Below are positions 9,778 to 20,013 of a stretch of DNA of 56,868 nt, in pieces. Under the pieces are notes generated by a model. The model worked only from the letters and a program-made list of their open reading frames with translations. It did no database searches and was not told the DNA's origin. Position numbers and translations under genes: made by a program. Position 1 is the stretch's first letter. Each line of letters starts with the position of its first letter. Origin of the DNA: Clostridia bacterium (GTDB taxonomy: Bacteria > Bacillota > DSM-521 > Neomoorellales > SLTJ01); assembly GCA_024653205.1 (NCBI GenBank), contig JANLFO010000016.1, forward strand, positions 1-56,868. The letters are read 5' to 3'.

Positions 9778-10454
9778 ACGGATCTACGCAAACCGTAGTA
9801 CGGCTGGAAGACGTTAAGCGGGATCCCGAGGTGGCAGTCTATATCGCCCGGAGCAACGAGTACCTGGGGGCCATAGGCTATACCGAGCACGGGCAGCGCC
9901 ACGTTAACCTGGTGGCGCAGGTGGCGTACAACATCCTCACCCACCTCGGACATCCCAGGCGTACTGCCGAACTGGCGGCCATTGCCGGCTACCTCCACGA
10001 CATCGGCAACGTGGTCGGCCGCCACAACCACGGCCAGGCCGGGGCCCTCATTGCCTACCAGATCCTCGGCCGGCTGGGCATGCCTCCGGAAGAAGTGGCC
10101 CAGGTGGTCGGCGCCGTCGGCAACCACGAAGAGGAGTACGGTCAGGCGGTCAACCCGGTAGCGGCCGCTCTCATCCTGGCCGACAAGTCGGACGTACACC
10201 GTTCCCGGGTTCGCAACCGGGATCCGGCAACCTTTGATCTGCACGACCGCGTGAATTATGCGGTGGAGCGTTCCTTCCTCCGGGTAGACGCCGAACGCAA
10301 GCGATTGACCATGGAGCTGACCATCGACACGGACATCAGTCCGGTCATGGACTACTTTGAGATCTTTCTCACCCGAATGCTCATGTGCCGCCGGGCGGCA
10401 GCCTTCCTGGGCTGTGCCTTCGGCATGGAGATAAATGGGGCCAGGTTCCTTTGA
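9774..10454 (+). CDS. HD-domain phosphohydrolase
   Basis: A 226-residue protein with a full HD metal-site pattern: HGQRHVNLV, GYLHDIGNVVGRHNHGQAG, GNHEEEYGQ, and LILADKSDVHRSR. This suggests a metal-dependent phosphohydrolase acting on nucleotides or RNA; the substrate is not visible. Its GTG start overlaps the yajC stop. Genes of this type between yajC and secD are frequent in Clostridia, so it may be co-regulated with protein export. The last bases of the gene hold the secD promoter. Confidence 0.88.
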   Translation: MNGSTQTVVRLEDVKRDPEVAVYIARSNEYLGAIGYTEHGQRHVNLVAQVAYNILTHLGHPRRTAELAAIAGYLHDIGNVVGRHNHGQAGALIAYQILGRLGMPPEEVAQVVGAVGNHEEEYGQAVNPVAAALILADKSDVHRSRVRNRDPATFDLHDRVNYAVERSFLRVDAERKRLTMELTIDTDISPVMDYFEIFLTRMLMCRRAAAFLGCAFGMEINGARFL

Positions 10455-10479
10455 CAGTACGGTTGACCGAGATTATAAT
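10451..10479 (+). promoter_or_regulatory. consensus sigma-A promoter for secDF
   Basis: TTGACA, a 17-base spacer and TATAAT match the housekeeping consensus at every position. The element begins inside the stop region of the HD-domain gene, and the predicted start lies near 10486, about 28 bases before secD. Confidence 0.88.
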
Positions 10480-10513
10480 GGTGCCAAAGTGCCGACCGGA
10501 GGAGCGATAGAAC

Positions 10514-11785
10514 GTGGGTCAGCGCAGTTTTATCATTTTTTTGTTCTCGGCGGTAGCCATAGTAGTCGCGGGAGTATTGCTGCTCAGGCCTCTATTGGGA
10601 ATGGTTACCTACGGCCTAGACCTCCAGGGTGGGGTGCACGTGGTGGCCCAGGCCCAGGGCAGGGAAGGTAAAGCGGTAACCGATGAGGACATGCGGCAGT
10701 TACAGTCGGTAATGCGTCAAAGGGTGGACGAACTGGGGGTCAGTGAGCCGGTTATCCAGCGGCAGGGAGCCGACCGGCTGATAATCGAGCTGGCGGGCGT
10801 GAAGGACCCGGACGATGCCGTGCGGCTTATCGGCAAGACCGCCATGCTACAGTTTAAGACGTACGACGGAAAGGTAGTGGTGACCGGTAGCGAGTTGAAA
10901 GATGCCCGGCCCAACCGGGATCCGGCCACCAACGAGCCGGTCGTGGAACTCGAGTTCAACTCCGAAGGGGCCCGGAAGTTCGGTGAGGTTACCAAACAAC
11001 TGGTGGAACAGTATGGCGAAACCGACCCGCGGCGCTGCATTGCGGTATATCTGGACGAGGAGCTTCTGACCAATCCGGTGGTCAGAACCGCCATTACGGA
11101 AGGCAAGGCGGTAATAGAGGGCGGGTTTGCCACCTTCGACGAGGCTGCCGAACTGGCCGCCCTGCTGCGGGGCGGTGCCCTGCCGGTGAACGTGGAGATA
11201 CTGGAGAAGCGGCTGGTAGGGCCCACGCTGGGGGAGGACTCCCTGGCCCGCAGCCGGGTAGCGGTAACGGTAGCGGTGATAGCCGTGCTGATTTTCATGA
11301 TCCTGGTGTACCGCCTGCCGGGAGTGGTGGCCGACCTCTCCCTGGTGGTGTACGCGCTCTTGCTTCTGGCGGCTCTGGTCGGCATCGGCGCCGTACTCAC
11401 CCTTCCCGGGATCGCCGGGGTACTGCTGTCCATGGGTATGGCGGTGGACGCCAACATCATTATCTACGAGCGCATCAAGGACGAGTTGCGGGCGGGCAAG
11501 ACCCTGCGGGCGGCGGTGGAGGCCGGCTTCCGTCGGGCCTTTTGGACTATCTTTGACGCCAATTTAACCACCATCCTGGCCGCGGTGGTGCTTTACTATC
11601 TCGGCACGGGTTCTATTAGGGGTTTCGCCGTAACCCTTATTCTGGGTATTGCTGCCAGTTTCTTCACGGCGGTAGTGCTCACCCGGTGGCTGCTGCGGCA
11701 GCTGGTGCGGGTGGAGTTCCTACGCAGGCCGGGCTTCTACGGAGTAGCGGCGCGCACGCCGGCGGTTGGAGGGGGTAAGGCGTGA
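10514..11785 (+). CDS. secD: protein translocase subunit SecD
   Basis: A 423-residue RND-type membrane protein that uses proton flow to help pull exported proteins through SecYEG. The N-terminal helix is followed by GLDLQGGVHVV, a periplasmic-type P1 domain (VMRQRVDELGVSEPVIQRQG), and five C-terminal helices including MGMAVDANIIIYERIKDELRAG. The start is GTG with CGGAGGAG upstream. It overlaps secF by four bases. SecD and SecF are separate here, unlike the fused Bacillus SecDF. Confidence 0.97.
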   Translation: MGQRSFIIFLFSAVAIVVAGVLLLRPLLGMVTYGLDLQGGVHVVAQAQGREGKAVTDEDMRQLQSVMRQRVDELGVSEPVIQRQGADRLIIELAGVKDPDDAVRLIGKTAMLQFKTYDGKVVVTGSELKDARPNRDPATNEPVVELEFNSEGARKFGEVTKQLVEQYGETDPRRCIAVYLDEELLTNPVVRTAITEGKAVIEGGFATFDEAAELAALLRGGALPVNVEILEKRLVGPTLGEDSLARSRVAVTVAVIAVLIFMILVYRLPGVVADLSLVVYALLLLAALVGIGAVLTLPGIAGVLLSMGMAVDANIIIYERIKDELRAGKTLRAAVEAGFRRAFWTIFDANLTTILAAVVLYYLGTGSIRGFAVTLILGIAASFFTAVVLTRWLLRQLVRVEFLRRPGFYGVAARTPAVGGGKA

Positions 11786-12690
11786 AGTTCCAGCTTGACT
11801 TCATGAAGTATCGTCGCGTGTATTACGCGGTCTCCCTGGCTTTGATCATAGTCGGTCTTATTTCAATGGCGGTGCGTGACTTTACTCAGGGTAGCGCCCT
11901 CAATCTGGGTATTGATTTCACCGGCGGAAACTTACTTCAGGTAGAGTTTAAACAGCCGGTGTCCATAGAGCAGGTTCGGCAGGTATTAGGAGAGACCAGC
12001 CTCCGTTCCTGCCGGGTACAGCAGGCAGAAGCCAATCAGTTCTTGCTGCGTACTCCGGAGCTGAGTGAGGCAGAGGGAGAAGCCTTGGTTAACACGCTAC
12101 GACAGAAGCTGGGTGATCTCGAGGTACTGCGGAACGAGAAGGTGGGGGCAGTAATCGGGCGTGAACTCACTCTAAATGCTCTTTGGGCGCTGGTAATCGG
12201 CTGGGCACTCATGCTGGCCTACATTTCTGTCCGCTTCCAGTTCTACTTCGGCGTGGCCGCCCTGCTGGCCTTGGTTCACGACGTGCTGATAACCCTGGGT
12301 TTCTTCTCGCTCTTTCAGATCGAGGTAGACAGCGCCTTCGTGGCCGCGATCCTCACCCTGATCGGTTATTCCATCAACGATACCATCGTGATTTTCGACC
12401 GTATCCGGGAGAGTCTGCGGATAATGCGCAAGTCACCCCTCTCCGAAGTCATCAACTTCAGCATCAACGTGAGCCTGGTACGGACCATAACCACTGCGGC
12501 CACGGTAATAATCGTGCTGCTTTGCCTTCTGTTGCTCGGAGGACAGACCACCAAGACTTTCGCCCTGGCCTTGTTGGTGGGCACCATCACCGGGACTTAT
12601 TCTTCGGATTGCATCGCCAGCCCCCTTTATTACGAGTTTCAGCAACGGTGGGGGCAGGGCCGGTCCGCGGCCCGTCCCGCCTATCGGTAG
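11782..12690 (+). CDS. secF: protein translocase subunit SecF
   Basis: A 302-residue partner of SecD with six helices. Recognised blocks are LNLGIDFTGGNLLQVEF after the first helix, and IGYSINDTIVIFDRIRESLR in the membrane core, the SecF version of the proton-relay segment. The GTG start overlaps the secD stop, giving translational coupling. Confidence 0.97.
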   Translation: MKFQLDFMKYRRVYYAVSLALIIVGLISMAVRDFTQGSALNLGIDFTGGNLLQVEFKQPVSIEQVRQVLGETSLRSCRVQQAEANQFLLRTPELSEAEGEALVNTLRQKLGDLEVLRNEKVGAVIGRELTLNALWALVIGWALMLAYISVRFQFYFGVAALLALVHDVLITLGFFSLFQIEVDSAFVAAILTLIGYSINDTIVIFDRIRESLRIMRKSPLSEVINFSINVSLVRTITTAATVIIVLLCLLLLGGQTTKTFALALLVGTITGTYSSDCIASPLYYEFQQRWGQGRSAARPAYR

Positions 12691-12705
12691 GGGGAACCGC
12701 GCGAG

Positions 12706-13128
12706 GTGCTGCTCAGGGCCTTTCTGGTATTCTGGTTCTGGATCGCACCTCTCCTGGCCCTGGCCGCCGGGTGGCCGGGACTGGCCGCCGTGATCACCGT
12801 TGACCTGGTGCTCGGGTGGCAGGGAGACATGGGGGCCGGAGAACTGCTGGTCATGGCCGGTACCGGCGCCGGCGCCACTGCCGCCTCCTGGGCCTTGGGG
12901 CGGAGGTATCCCTTGCGAGAACTGCTCGCCGCGGTCGGCATGGGCTTGGCCTTGGGCCTGGTTACCCGGCCCATTGTGGGCCTGCTGGGAGGCGGGGTAC
13001 TGCCCTACCTGGAACTTTCGCGGCACCCGCGCCGCGTGCTGTTGCTTGCCTTCTCGGCCCCCCTGGTGCGGGTGCTGGCCGCCCTGGCTTTCGGGCTTTG
13101 GCTTTTGCTCGCCCTCTGGCAGGTTTGA
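12706..13128 (+). CDS. unknown integral membrane protein
   Basis: A 140-residue, very hydrophobic protein that I do not recognise. Four or five helices can be seen, with loops such as GWQGDMGAGE and LGRRYPLRE. The start is GTG, 15 bases after the secF stop, and the gene ends 6 bases before cca, so it sits inside the same transcript. No catalytic motif is visible. It could be a small permease or a Sec-associated factor, but that is a guess from position only. Confidence 0.6.
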   Translation: MLLRAFLVFWFWIAPLLALAAGWPGLAAVITVDLVLGWQGDMGAGELLVMAGTGAGATAASWALGRRYPLRELLAAVGMGLALGLVTRPIVGLLGGGVLPYLELSRHPRRVLLLAFSAPLVRVLAALAFGLWLLLALWQV

Positions 13129-13134
13129 GGTCTC

Positions 13135-14523
13135 ATGCTTTGGATTCCCCCGGAAGTAAGATCGGCGGCGGGGATTCTCCGCGTCGCCGGCCGCCAGGCG
13201 TACCTGGTCGGCGGAGCCCTGCGGGACGGGCTGCTGGGTCTTTCTCCCAAGGACTGGGATCTGGCCACGGACGCCCCACCAAGCGAGGTTAGCGCGCTTT
13301 TTGCCGGGCGGGGCTACCGGGTGGTGCCCACCGGCTGGCGCTTCGGGACCGTGACCGTGGTGGTGGGGCAATTCTCTCTGGAGGTTACCACCTTTCGGGC
13401 CGAAGGGCGGTACAGCGACTACCGCCGGCCGGACTACGTGCGTTTCGGCTCCGATATCATACAGGACCTGGCCCGGCGCGACTTTACGGTCAATGCCCTG
13501 GCTCTGGACCTGGCTGCCGGACGCGTGGTGGACCCTTTCGGCGGCCGGAAGGACCTCCGGGCGGGGTTGATACGTACGGTGGGACGGCCGTCCGAGCGCT
13601 TCCGGGAAGACCCCCTGCGTATGCTCCGGGGCTTCCGGTTGGCGGCAGAACGCGGGCTGGTCCTGGAGGGAGCCACGCGGCTCTCGGCCGCCGTCCACGC
13701 CGAGCTGTTGCTCCGGGTGGCGCGCGAGCGGATTAGAGAGGAATTGGCGCGACTGCTGACCGGGCACTGGGCGGCGGCGGCCCTGGAGGACCTGGCCGCC
13801 ACCGGCCTGCTTTTTGTATTGATCCCGGAACTATGGGAAAGCTGGGCCTTTCCTCAGCCTCACCGGGCGCACACGCGGAGCGTGTTGGACCACCTGCTGG
13901 AGACCGTTCGCTATACTCCGCCCCTTGCCCCCCTGCGCCTGGCCGCCCTGTTGCACGACGTGGCCAAGCCTCGCTGCTTTGCTTTGGGCCCCGACGGTTC
14001 GGCGCACTTCTTCGGGCACGATCGCCTGGGTGCCAGGCTGGCCTCAGAGATCTTGCAGCGCCTGCGCTGGGATCGCCGCACCTGCGAAACGGTCGCAGTA
14101 CTGATACGTCACCACATGTTTCCTTTGGCCATGGGCGATAGGGGTATTCGGCGCCTGGTACTGAGGGTGGGTTCGGACAGGATGGAGGAGCTTTTGGCCT
14201 TGCGCCAGGCGGACGTTCTGGCTACCGGCGCCCAAGCCGCGCTGCAGGCCGAGGCGGCACTTGCTTCCTTTCGAACCCGCCTGAAGGGCATTATGGAGAG
14301 AGGAGAAGTCCTCGGTATCGGGGATCTGGCCGTAGACGGGCACGACGTAATGCGCATTGCCGGCCTGTCTCCGGGCCCGGAAGTGGGCCGGATTCTGCGT
14401 GCCCTCCACCAGGAGGTCGTGGCCGATCCCAGCCGCAACTCGCGTGCCTACCTGGAACCCCGCATTGCCGACCTTGCCGGAAGGAATTCCTTGCCTCCGG
14501 GCGAATATCCCAGCAGGGACTAG
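13135..14523 (+). CDS. cca: CCA tRNA nucleotidyltransferase / poly(A) polymerase family with HD domain
   Basis: A 462-residue class II nucleotidyltransferase. The head domain shows YLVGGALRDGLLG, the catalytic DWDLATD (paired acidic residues) and RRDFTVNALAL, followed by RFREDPLRMLRGFRLA. A C-terminal HD domain is present (AALLHDVAKP, HFFGHDRLGA, VLIRHHMFPLAMGD). The likely job is adding or repairing the CCA end of tRNA; Firmicutes can also carry split A-adding and CC-adding enzymes, which cannot be told apart here. Confidence 0.92.
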   Translation: MLWIPPEVRSAAGILRVAGRQAYLVGGALRDGLLGLSPKDWDLATDAPPSEVSALFAGRGYRVVPTGWRFGTVTVVVGQFSLEVTTFRAEGRYSDYRRPDYVRFGSDIIQDLARRDFTVNALALDLAAGRVVDPFGGRKDLRAGLIRTVGRPSERFREDPLRMLRGFRLAAERGLVLEGATRLSAAVHAELLLRVARERIREELARLLTGHWAAAALEDLAATGLLFVLIPELWESWAFPQPHRAHTRSVLDHLLETVRYTPPLAPLRLAALLHDVAKPRCFALGPDGSAHFFGHDRLGARLASEILQRLRWDRRTCETVAVLIRHHMFPLAMGDRGIRRLVLRVGSDRMEELLALRQADVLATGAQAALQAEAALASFRTRLKGIMERGEVLGIGDLAVDGHDVMRIAGLSPGPEVGRILRALHQEVVADPSRNSRAYLEPRIADLAGRNSLPPGEYPSRD

Positions 14524-14562
14524 CAGGAGGTGAGGGTTGCCCGTCGGGGCAACGAACGGGAC

Positions 14563-14883
14563 ATGCAGTATTACCTGGTGGTAGTGCTGGCTTTCGCCCT
14601 TCTGGTGGCGGTTTTCGCCGTGCAGAACGCCGGCCCCGTAGCCGTACGTTTCCTGGGCTGGTATTCTCCCAGCCTTTCCCTGGCATTGCTCATCCTGGGC
14701 TCGTTTATCCTGGGAGCCCTGCTCACCCTGGTCCTGGGCCTGATAAGGCAGGCCTCGTTACGGCGTCAACTGCGCTACTACCAAAACCAGAACCGGCAAC
14801 TGACCGAGGAGATCAACCGTATTCGTCAGGCGGCACTGGAGGATACCCAACCTCTGGGCGGTCGCGGCACTTCTCCGGAATAG
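14563..14883 (+). CDS. LapA-domain membrane protein
   Basis: A 106-residue protein with two hydrophobic helices and the block VFAVQNAGPVAVRFLGW between them, the signature of the LapA/DUF1049 family (lipopolysaccharide assembly protein A domain, also common in Gram-positives). A basic, coiled C-terminal tail follows (LRRQLRYYQNQNRQLTEEINRIRQAAL). The ATG at 14563 is preferred, though an in-frame GTG at 14530 lies within a strong AGGAGGTGAG sequence. Function in Firmicutes is unknown. Confidence 0.82.
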   Translation: MQYYLVVVLAFALLVAVFAVQNAGPVAVRFLGWYSPSLSLALLILGSFILGALLTLVLGLIRQASLRRQLRYYQNQNRQLTEEINRIRQAALEDTQPLGGRGTSPE

Positions 14884-15071
14884 GCCTTGCACCTGCGCGG
14901 CCCGGACCTGCGTGCTTGGCCTCGGCAGCCCGGCTCCCGGGGCTCAGGTTTTCCGTGTGTTCGTTTTCGCCGGACGGCCGGGACGTGCAGGCCAAGGCGA
15001 GGTAGCCGGGTCAAGACCGAAGCCGCCGGGCCCGGCGCTGATTCGGGCGGGGAACGGGGGGAAGAGGGTAG

Positions 15072-17810
15072 TTGGACCGCCAAGAGTGGCAGTTGATGCC
15101 GGCATGTCCCGAATTACGGGAAGAGCTGGCCCGTTGCCTGGGTATTTCCCCCCTGCTGGCCCAGCTTCTTATCAATCGGGGGCAAAGAGATCCGGAGGCG
15201 GCCCGCGTGTTTCTGGAGGGAAGCCTGGGTGACCTGAGCGATTCCCGGGAACTTCCGGGCATGCACCGGGCGGTAGCCGCAATGGCGCGGGCGATAGCCT
15301 CCGGTTGCCGGGTATTGGTCTACGGGGATTACGACGTAGACGGCGTTACCGCCACCGCCCTGCTACTCTCCTTTCTGCGGGAATTAGGCATCAGTGCCGG
15401 GTATTACCTGCCCGACCGCCTGAGCGAGGGTTACGGTTTGCATAAGGAGGCACTGGCCCGGGCCAAGGCCGAAGGTTACGAGTTGATAGTGACCGTGGAC
15501 TGCGGCCTGGCAGGCTGGGAAGAGGTGGCCTGGGCCAGGGACAACGGCCTGAAGATGATCGTCACCGATCACCACCGGCTCCCTCCGGTACTTCCCCCGG
15601 CCGAGGCGGTGGTGTATCCGGGGGAGGGGCAGAGCCTGTCCGGGGTGGGCGTAGCCTTTCACCTGGCGAGGGCGTTGGCGCGCGAATTCGGTTGCCGTGG
15701 CCTTGAGGAGCAGTACCTGGATTTGGTGGCCCTGGGTACCGTGGCCGACGCCGTCCCCCTGATCGGGGATAACCGCATCTTTACGCGCCTGGGATTACCC
15801 AGGCTGGAAGAAACGGTGCGGCCGGGGCTCCGGGCCCTGTCCGCGGCAAGCGGGGTGGCCGGACGCCGGCTTGATCCCCGGGCGCTGAGTTTCACGCTGG
15901 TGCCCCGGCTCAACGCCCCGGGGCGCATGGGCAGGGCCGATCTGGCGCTGCGGCTGCTGCTGGCCACGGGTGCCCTGGAGGCCGAAGAATTGGTGCAGGC
16001 TCTGGAGCGCCTAAACCAGGAGCGTCAGGGCCTGGAGTTGCGGGTCCTGGTCGAGGCTCGAGAGCAGGCCAAGGAGCAACTCGCCCGTGGGCAGGGGGTC
16101 CTCATCCTGGCCTCCGAGGATTGGCATCCCGGGGTGCTGGGGATCGTGGCCGCCCGCCTGGCGGAGGAATGCCGGCGACCCGCCGTATTACTGGCGGTGG
16201 AAGGGGAGGAGGCTCGGGGATCGGGTCGCAGTCTACCGGGCCTCCCTCTATTTGATTTGCTGGCGTCTTGCCGCGATCTCTTTACGCGCTACGGCGGACA
16301 CGATCGGGCCGTGGGGGTATCCCTCCCGGTTGCCCACCTGGAAGAGTTGCGCAGAAGGTTGGCGGGCATAAAGGTAGCCCCGGGAGGGCCGGCCGAGAAA
16401 CCGGCGCTCCTGGTGGAGGCGGTGGTGGGACTGCGGGAGGTAGATGGCGATCTGGCGGAGGAACTCGCGCGGCTAGAGCCCTTCGGCGAAGGCAATCCCC
16501 GGCCGCTTCTTGTGGTTCACGGAGTGACCGTACCCAAGGCCAGGGCGGTGGGCCGCGAGGGTGAGCACCTGCGTCTGGTCGTGGAGCAGGAAGGGGAACG
16601 CCGTCCGGCCATCGGTTTCGGCATGGGCGGAGCGGTAGGCGAGGTATTGGGACGGTGCGTAGATCTGGCCTTTACCCCTATAGTGGATACCTACAACGGT
16701 GAACCCGAGGTAGTGCTGCAGCTGGTCGCCTGGCGGCGGGCAGCAACCAGGCTCGGCGGCACCACGGAGCCGCGGCCGTCTGGTTTGGAGCCGGAGGAGT
16801 TCTTCACCTTCTGGTCCGAGTTCGCCCGCCGGTTGCGGGCAGAGGGTGGCGGGCACGTGGTTGCGGTGACGGCGCCGGTTCTGGCCGCCTATCTGGTGCG
16901 GTGGCTCCGGGAGATCGGGGTGGAGGCGGTACCGGCTCCGGCCTACCTGCGTCGAGCGGAAGTAGAGAGGCTGCTGCACCGGCTTGAAGGGAAGGCGGGT
17001 TGGGTTTTGGTGGCCTCGGCGGGATTGCTGTGCCAGCACGCCGGTCTCCTGGGTTCGGCGTCCGAATCTACTTTGATTTTGCGGGTGGGCCGCGGGGAGA
17101 ACGACGGTGGACGGACGGCGGCGTGGTCGGGCTCGGCGGTAGTCCGGGTGGTCGGATCCCCGGATTGGCCGGGTATTCCGGCCTACCGGTTGCCTGACGG
17201 CGACTTCCGGTCCTTGCTTTCCCCGGAGCGACCCTTGCTGATTTACGTTCGGGGATGGGAACGGGCGGAGGCGCTGGCCGCGCGCCTGAGCCGGGAGTGG
17301 GGCGATGCGGGGGAAATAGGGATCTACCACCAGCGCCTGCCGGAGGCGGCCAAACGTCGGGCCCGGGAAGCCTGGCAGGAGGGCCGGTGGCAAGTTCTGG
17401 TGGGCACTCCGGCGGCGGCGGTGATCGGAGGCCTGCGGCCGGGAAAGGCGGTACTCTTCCTCTACCCTCCTTTTTCCCGGGTGGAGTTCGGACTGTGCGC
17501 CCTGGGCGCCGCAGGCGCCTACCTGGGCTGGCCGCGGAAAGAAGAAGCGGTTAATCAACGCTTCCTGAGTTCGCTGTGGCCTCCGGCCGGGATGTGGAAA
17601 ACTCTGGGCGGGCAGGGAGGGCCCCCGGACCTGCGGTCCTGGCCCCCTTCGCTGCTCCGGGTAGCCGCCGCCGTGGTCGAGGAACTCCAGGGACAGAGGG
17701 CGGTACTGACCGACTCCTGGCGCTACGCAGAGGCCAGGGCGGCCTGGAAATCCTGGCGAGAGTTCCTGAATTTCGCGCGCCGCTTGCCGTTGGCGCGCTC
17801 TGGAATATAA
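15072..17810 (+). CDS. recJ: single-stranded-DNA exonuclease RecJ
   Basis: A 912-residue 5'-3' ssDNA exonuclease. The DHH core shows LVYGDYDVDGVTATALLL, IVTVDCGL, MIVTDHH and LDLVALGTVADAVPLIGDNR; the DHHA1 part has VLGIVAARLAEECRRPAVLL and RYGGHDRAVGVSL, followed by the OB domain (LARLEPFGEGNPRPLL). After about residue 570 comes a long extension with helicase-C-like text (IYHQRLPEAAKRRAREAW, LVGTPAAAVIGG), as in long Firmicutes RecJ. The start is TTG after GGGGGAAGAGGG. The 188 bases before it show no gene. Confidence 0.95.
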   Translation: MDRQEWQLMPACPELREELARCLGISPLLAQLLINRGQRDPEAARVFLEGSLGDLSDSRELPGMHRAVAAMARAIASGCRVLVYGDYDVDGVTATALLLSFLRELGISAGYYLPDRLSEGYGLHKEALARAKAEGYELIVTVDCGLAGWEEVAWARDNGLKMIVTDHHRLPPVLPPAEAVVYPGEGQSLSGVGVAFHLARALAREFGCRGLEEQYLDLVALGTVADAVPLIGDNRIFTRLGLPRLEETVRPGLRALSAASGVAGRRLDPRALSFTLVPRLNAPGRMGRADLALRLLLATGALEAEELVQALERLNQERQGLELRVLVEAREQAKEQLARGQGVLILASEDWHPGVLGIVAARLAEECRRPAVLLAVEGEEARGSGRSLPGLPLFDLLASCRDLFTRYGGHDRAVGVSLPVAHLEELRRRLAGIKVAPGGPAEKPALLVEAVVGLREVDGDLAEELARLEPFGEGNPRPLLVVHGVTVPKARAVGREGEHLRLVVEQEGERRPAIGFGMGGAVGEVLGRCVDLAFTPIVDTYNGEPEVVLQLVAWRRAATRLGGTTEPRPSGLEPEEFFTFWSEFARRLRAEGGGHVVAVTAPVLAAYLVRWLREIGVEAVPAPAYLRRAEVERLLHRLEGKAGWVLVASAGLLCQHAGLLGSASESTLILRVGRGENDGGRTAAWSGSAVVRVVGSPDWPGIPAYRLPDGDFRSLLSPERPLLIYVRGWERAEALAARLSREWGDAGEIGIYHQRLPEAAKRRAREAWQEGRWQVLVGTPAAAVIGGLRPGKAVLFLYPPFSRVEFGLCALGAAGAYLGWPRKEEAVNQRFLSSLWPPAGMWKTLGGQGGPPDLRSWPPSLLRVAAAVVEELQGQRAVLTDSWRYAEARAAWKSWREFLNFARRLPLARSGI

Positions 17811-17811
17811 T
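17784..17811 (+). promoter_or_regulatory. sigma-A promoter for relA-dtd-hisS-aspS
   Basis: TTGCCG, a 16-base spacer and TATAAT lie across the end of recJ. The predicted start is near 17818, just ahead of the GTG of relA, so the leader is short (about 20 bases). Confidence 0.7.
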
Positions 17812-17836
17812 TTAATCTAGAAGGGCTTCGGCGGCG

Positions 17837-19999
17837 GTGAAACCCATGCGGATCGAAGAGCTGATCAAGAAGATACGTGCCTATCATCCCGAGGCGGACA
17901 CGGAGCTGCTGCGCCATGCCCACTCTTTTGCCGCCCGGGCCCACAACGGTCAGAAGCGACGGTCCGGAGAAGAGTTCATCGTCCACCCGTTGGCGGTGGC
18001 CGGTATTCTGGCCGAGCTCCAGCTCGACGTGGTGACCATCGCCGCCGGGATACTTCACGACGTGGTGGAGGATACGCCGGTGACCCTCGAGGCGGTACGG
18101 GAAGAGTTCGGAACCGAGATCGCCTCCCTGGTAGACGGTGTTACCAAACTCACGCGCCTGGAATACCGGAGCAAGGAAGAGCAGCAGGCGGAGAACCTGC
18201 GGAAGATGTTCCTGGCCATGGCCAAGGACATCCGGGTAATCCTGATCAAGCTGGCGGACCGCCTGCACAACCTGCGTACCCTGGGGTATCAGCCTCCGGA
18301 GAAACAGCGGGAGGTCGCGCAAGAGACGGTGGAAATCTTTGCTCCCCTGGCGCACCGCCTGGGGATTTTTCGCCTCAAGTGGGAGATGGAGGACCTCTCG
18401 CTACGCTACCTGCACCCCGAGATCTACTACGATCTGGTGGAACAGATAGCGGTCAAGCGGCAGGAAAGGGACGCCTACCTTAAGGACCTCATAGCTACCC
18501 TGAAAGAAAGGCTTGAGGCCAGCAGTATTAAGGCCGACATCAGCGGCCGGCCCAAGCATTTTTACAGCATCTACAGCAAGATGCGCAAGAAGAACTGCAG
18601 CCTGAACGAGATCTACGACCTGATTGCCGTCCGGGTACTGGTGGAAACGGTTCGGGACTGCTACGCCGTGCTGGGAGTGGTCCACAGCCTGTGGAAGCCC
18701 ATACCCGGCCGTTTCAAGGACTATATCGCCATGCCCAAACCGAACATGTACCAGTCTCTGCATACCACCGTACTGGGGCCCGACGGCCGGCCGTTCGAGA
18801 TCCAAATCCGGACCTGGGATATGCACCGCACGGCGGAATACGGCATCGCCGCCCACTGGCGCTACAAGGAAGGCCGCAGCACTACGGACCGGGAGTTTGA
18901 GGAGAAGCTGTCCTGGCTGCGTGAGCTTCTAGAGTGGCAGCGGGAAATGCGTGACCCGCGGGAGTTCATGGAGACCCTCAAGATAGACCTTTTCGCCGAC
19001 CGGGTCTACGTCTTCACTCCCAAGGGGGATGTGGTGGAGCTGCCGGCCGGGTCGGTGCCGATAGATTTTGCCTATCACGTGCACACTGCGGTGGGACACC
19101 AGTGCGTGGGCGCCAAGGTCAACGGCCGGATCGTACCCCTGGACTATCAGCTTCAGACCGGCGACATCGTGGAGATCCTTACCGCCAAGGGCGGCAAGCC
19201 CAGCCGGGACTGGCTGGCCATAGTCAAGACCTCCCAGGCCCGCAATCGCATCCGGCAGTGGTTCAAGAAGGAAGAGCGAGAGCAGAACAGCCTCCGGGGC
19301 CGGGAGCTTTTGGAGAAGGAAGCCCGCAAGCAGAACCTGCCGCTGGAAGTGCTCAAGGCGGACAATCTGGAGAAGGTTCTGGGCCGCTTCAATTTCCTCA
19401 GCGTGGAGGACCTCTACGCGGCGGTGGGGGACGGAGCGGTGAGCTCCGTCCAGGTTTTGGGCCGGCTCAAGGACGAACTCGATCTCCCCGCCGAGACGGA
19501 GCCCGTACCGCTCATCGTTCCTCTTCCCCGGCGGCGCCGTTCCACCTCGGGAGTGAGGGTGCCCAACGTGGGCAGCGTGGAGGTCCGTCTGGCCCATTGC
19601 TGTCATCCGCTTCCGGGGGATGCCATCCGCGGGTACGTGACCCGCGGGCGGGGGGTTTCCGTACACCGGGCCGACTGCCCCAATCTCCAGTACCACCAGG
19701 GCTCGGAGCCGGAGCGCATAATCGACGTAACCTGGGAGGACAATGCCGAGTCCGTCTACGAGGTGCAGATCGCCGCTCTGGCTGTGGACAGGCCGCGGCT
19801 CACCGCGGACATCATGACCGCCATTGCCGATACCAAGACCATAGTCAATGCGGTGCACGCCCGGGCCACGAAGAACAACCTGGCCACGGTGGACCTCAAG
19901 ATAGAAATCTCCAATCTGGACCAGCTTCAGTCCATCATGGATAAGGTGCGGCGCATTCGGGATGTACTGGAGGTAAGGCGGGTCACCCCTACTTCTTAA
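17837..19999 (+). CDS. relA: bifunctional (p)ppGpp synthetase/hydrolase RelA/SpoT
   Basis: A 720-residue stringent-response enzyme. Domains in order: HD hydrolase (about 20-190, [19 protein letters not shown] and ILHDVVEDT), synthetase (about 235-350, [12 protein letters not shown] and DLIAVRVLV), TGS (about 388-450, [17 protein letters not shown]), a zinc/RIS-type region ([12 protein letters not shown]) and a C-terminal ACT domain (from about 645). Both catalytic halves look intact. The start is GTG. The gene usually has apt before it in Bacillus; here recJ is immediately upstream. Confidence 0.97.
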   Translation: MKPMRIEELIKKIRAYHPEADTELLRHAHSFAARAHNGQKRRSGEEFIVHPLAVAGILAELQLDVVTIAAGILHDVVEDTPVTLEAVREEFGTEIASLVDGVTKLTRLEYRSKEEQQAENLRKMFLAMAKDIRVILIKLADRLHNLRTLGYQPPEKQREVAQETVEIFAPLAHRLGIFRLKWEMEDLSLRYLHPEIYYDLVEQIAVKRQERDAYLKDLIATLKERLEASSIKADISGRPKHFYSIYSKMRKKNCSLNEIYDLIAVRVLVETVRDCYAVLGVVHSLWKPIPGRFKDYIAMPKPNMYQSLHTTVLGPDGRPFEIQIRTWDMHRTAEYGIAAHWRYKEGRSTTDREFEEKLSWLRELLEWQREMRDPREFMETLKIDLFADRVYVFTPKGDVVELPAGSVPIDFAYHVHTAVGHQCVGAKVNGRIVPLDYQLQTGDIVEILTAKGGKPSRDWLAIVKTSQARNRIRQWFKKEEREQNSLRGRELLEKEARKQNLPLEVLKADNLEKVLGRFNFLSVEDLYAAVGDGAVSSVQVLGRLKDELDLPAETEPVPLIVPLPRRRRSTSGVRVPNVGSVEVRLAHCCHPLPGDAIRGYVTRGRGVSVHRADCPNLQYHQGSEPERIIDVTWEDNAESVYEVQIAALAVDRPRLTADIMTAIADTKTIVNAVHARATKNNLATVDLKIEISNLDQLQSIMDKVRRIRDVLEVRRVTPTS

Positions 20000-20013
20000 G
20001 ACGAGGTGATCCT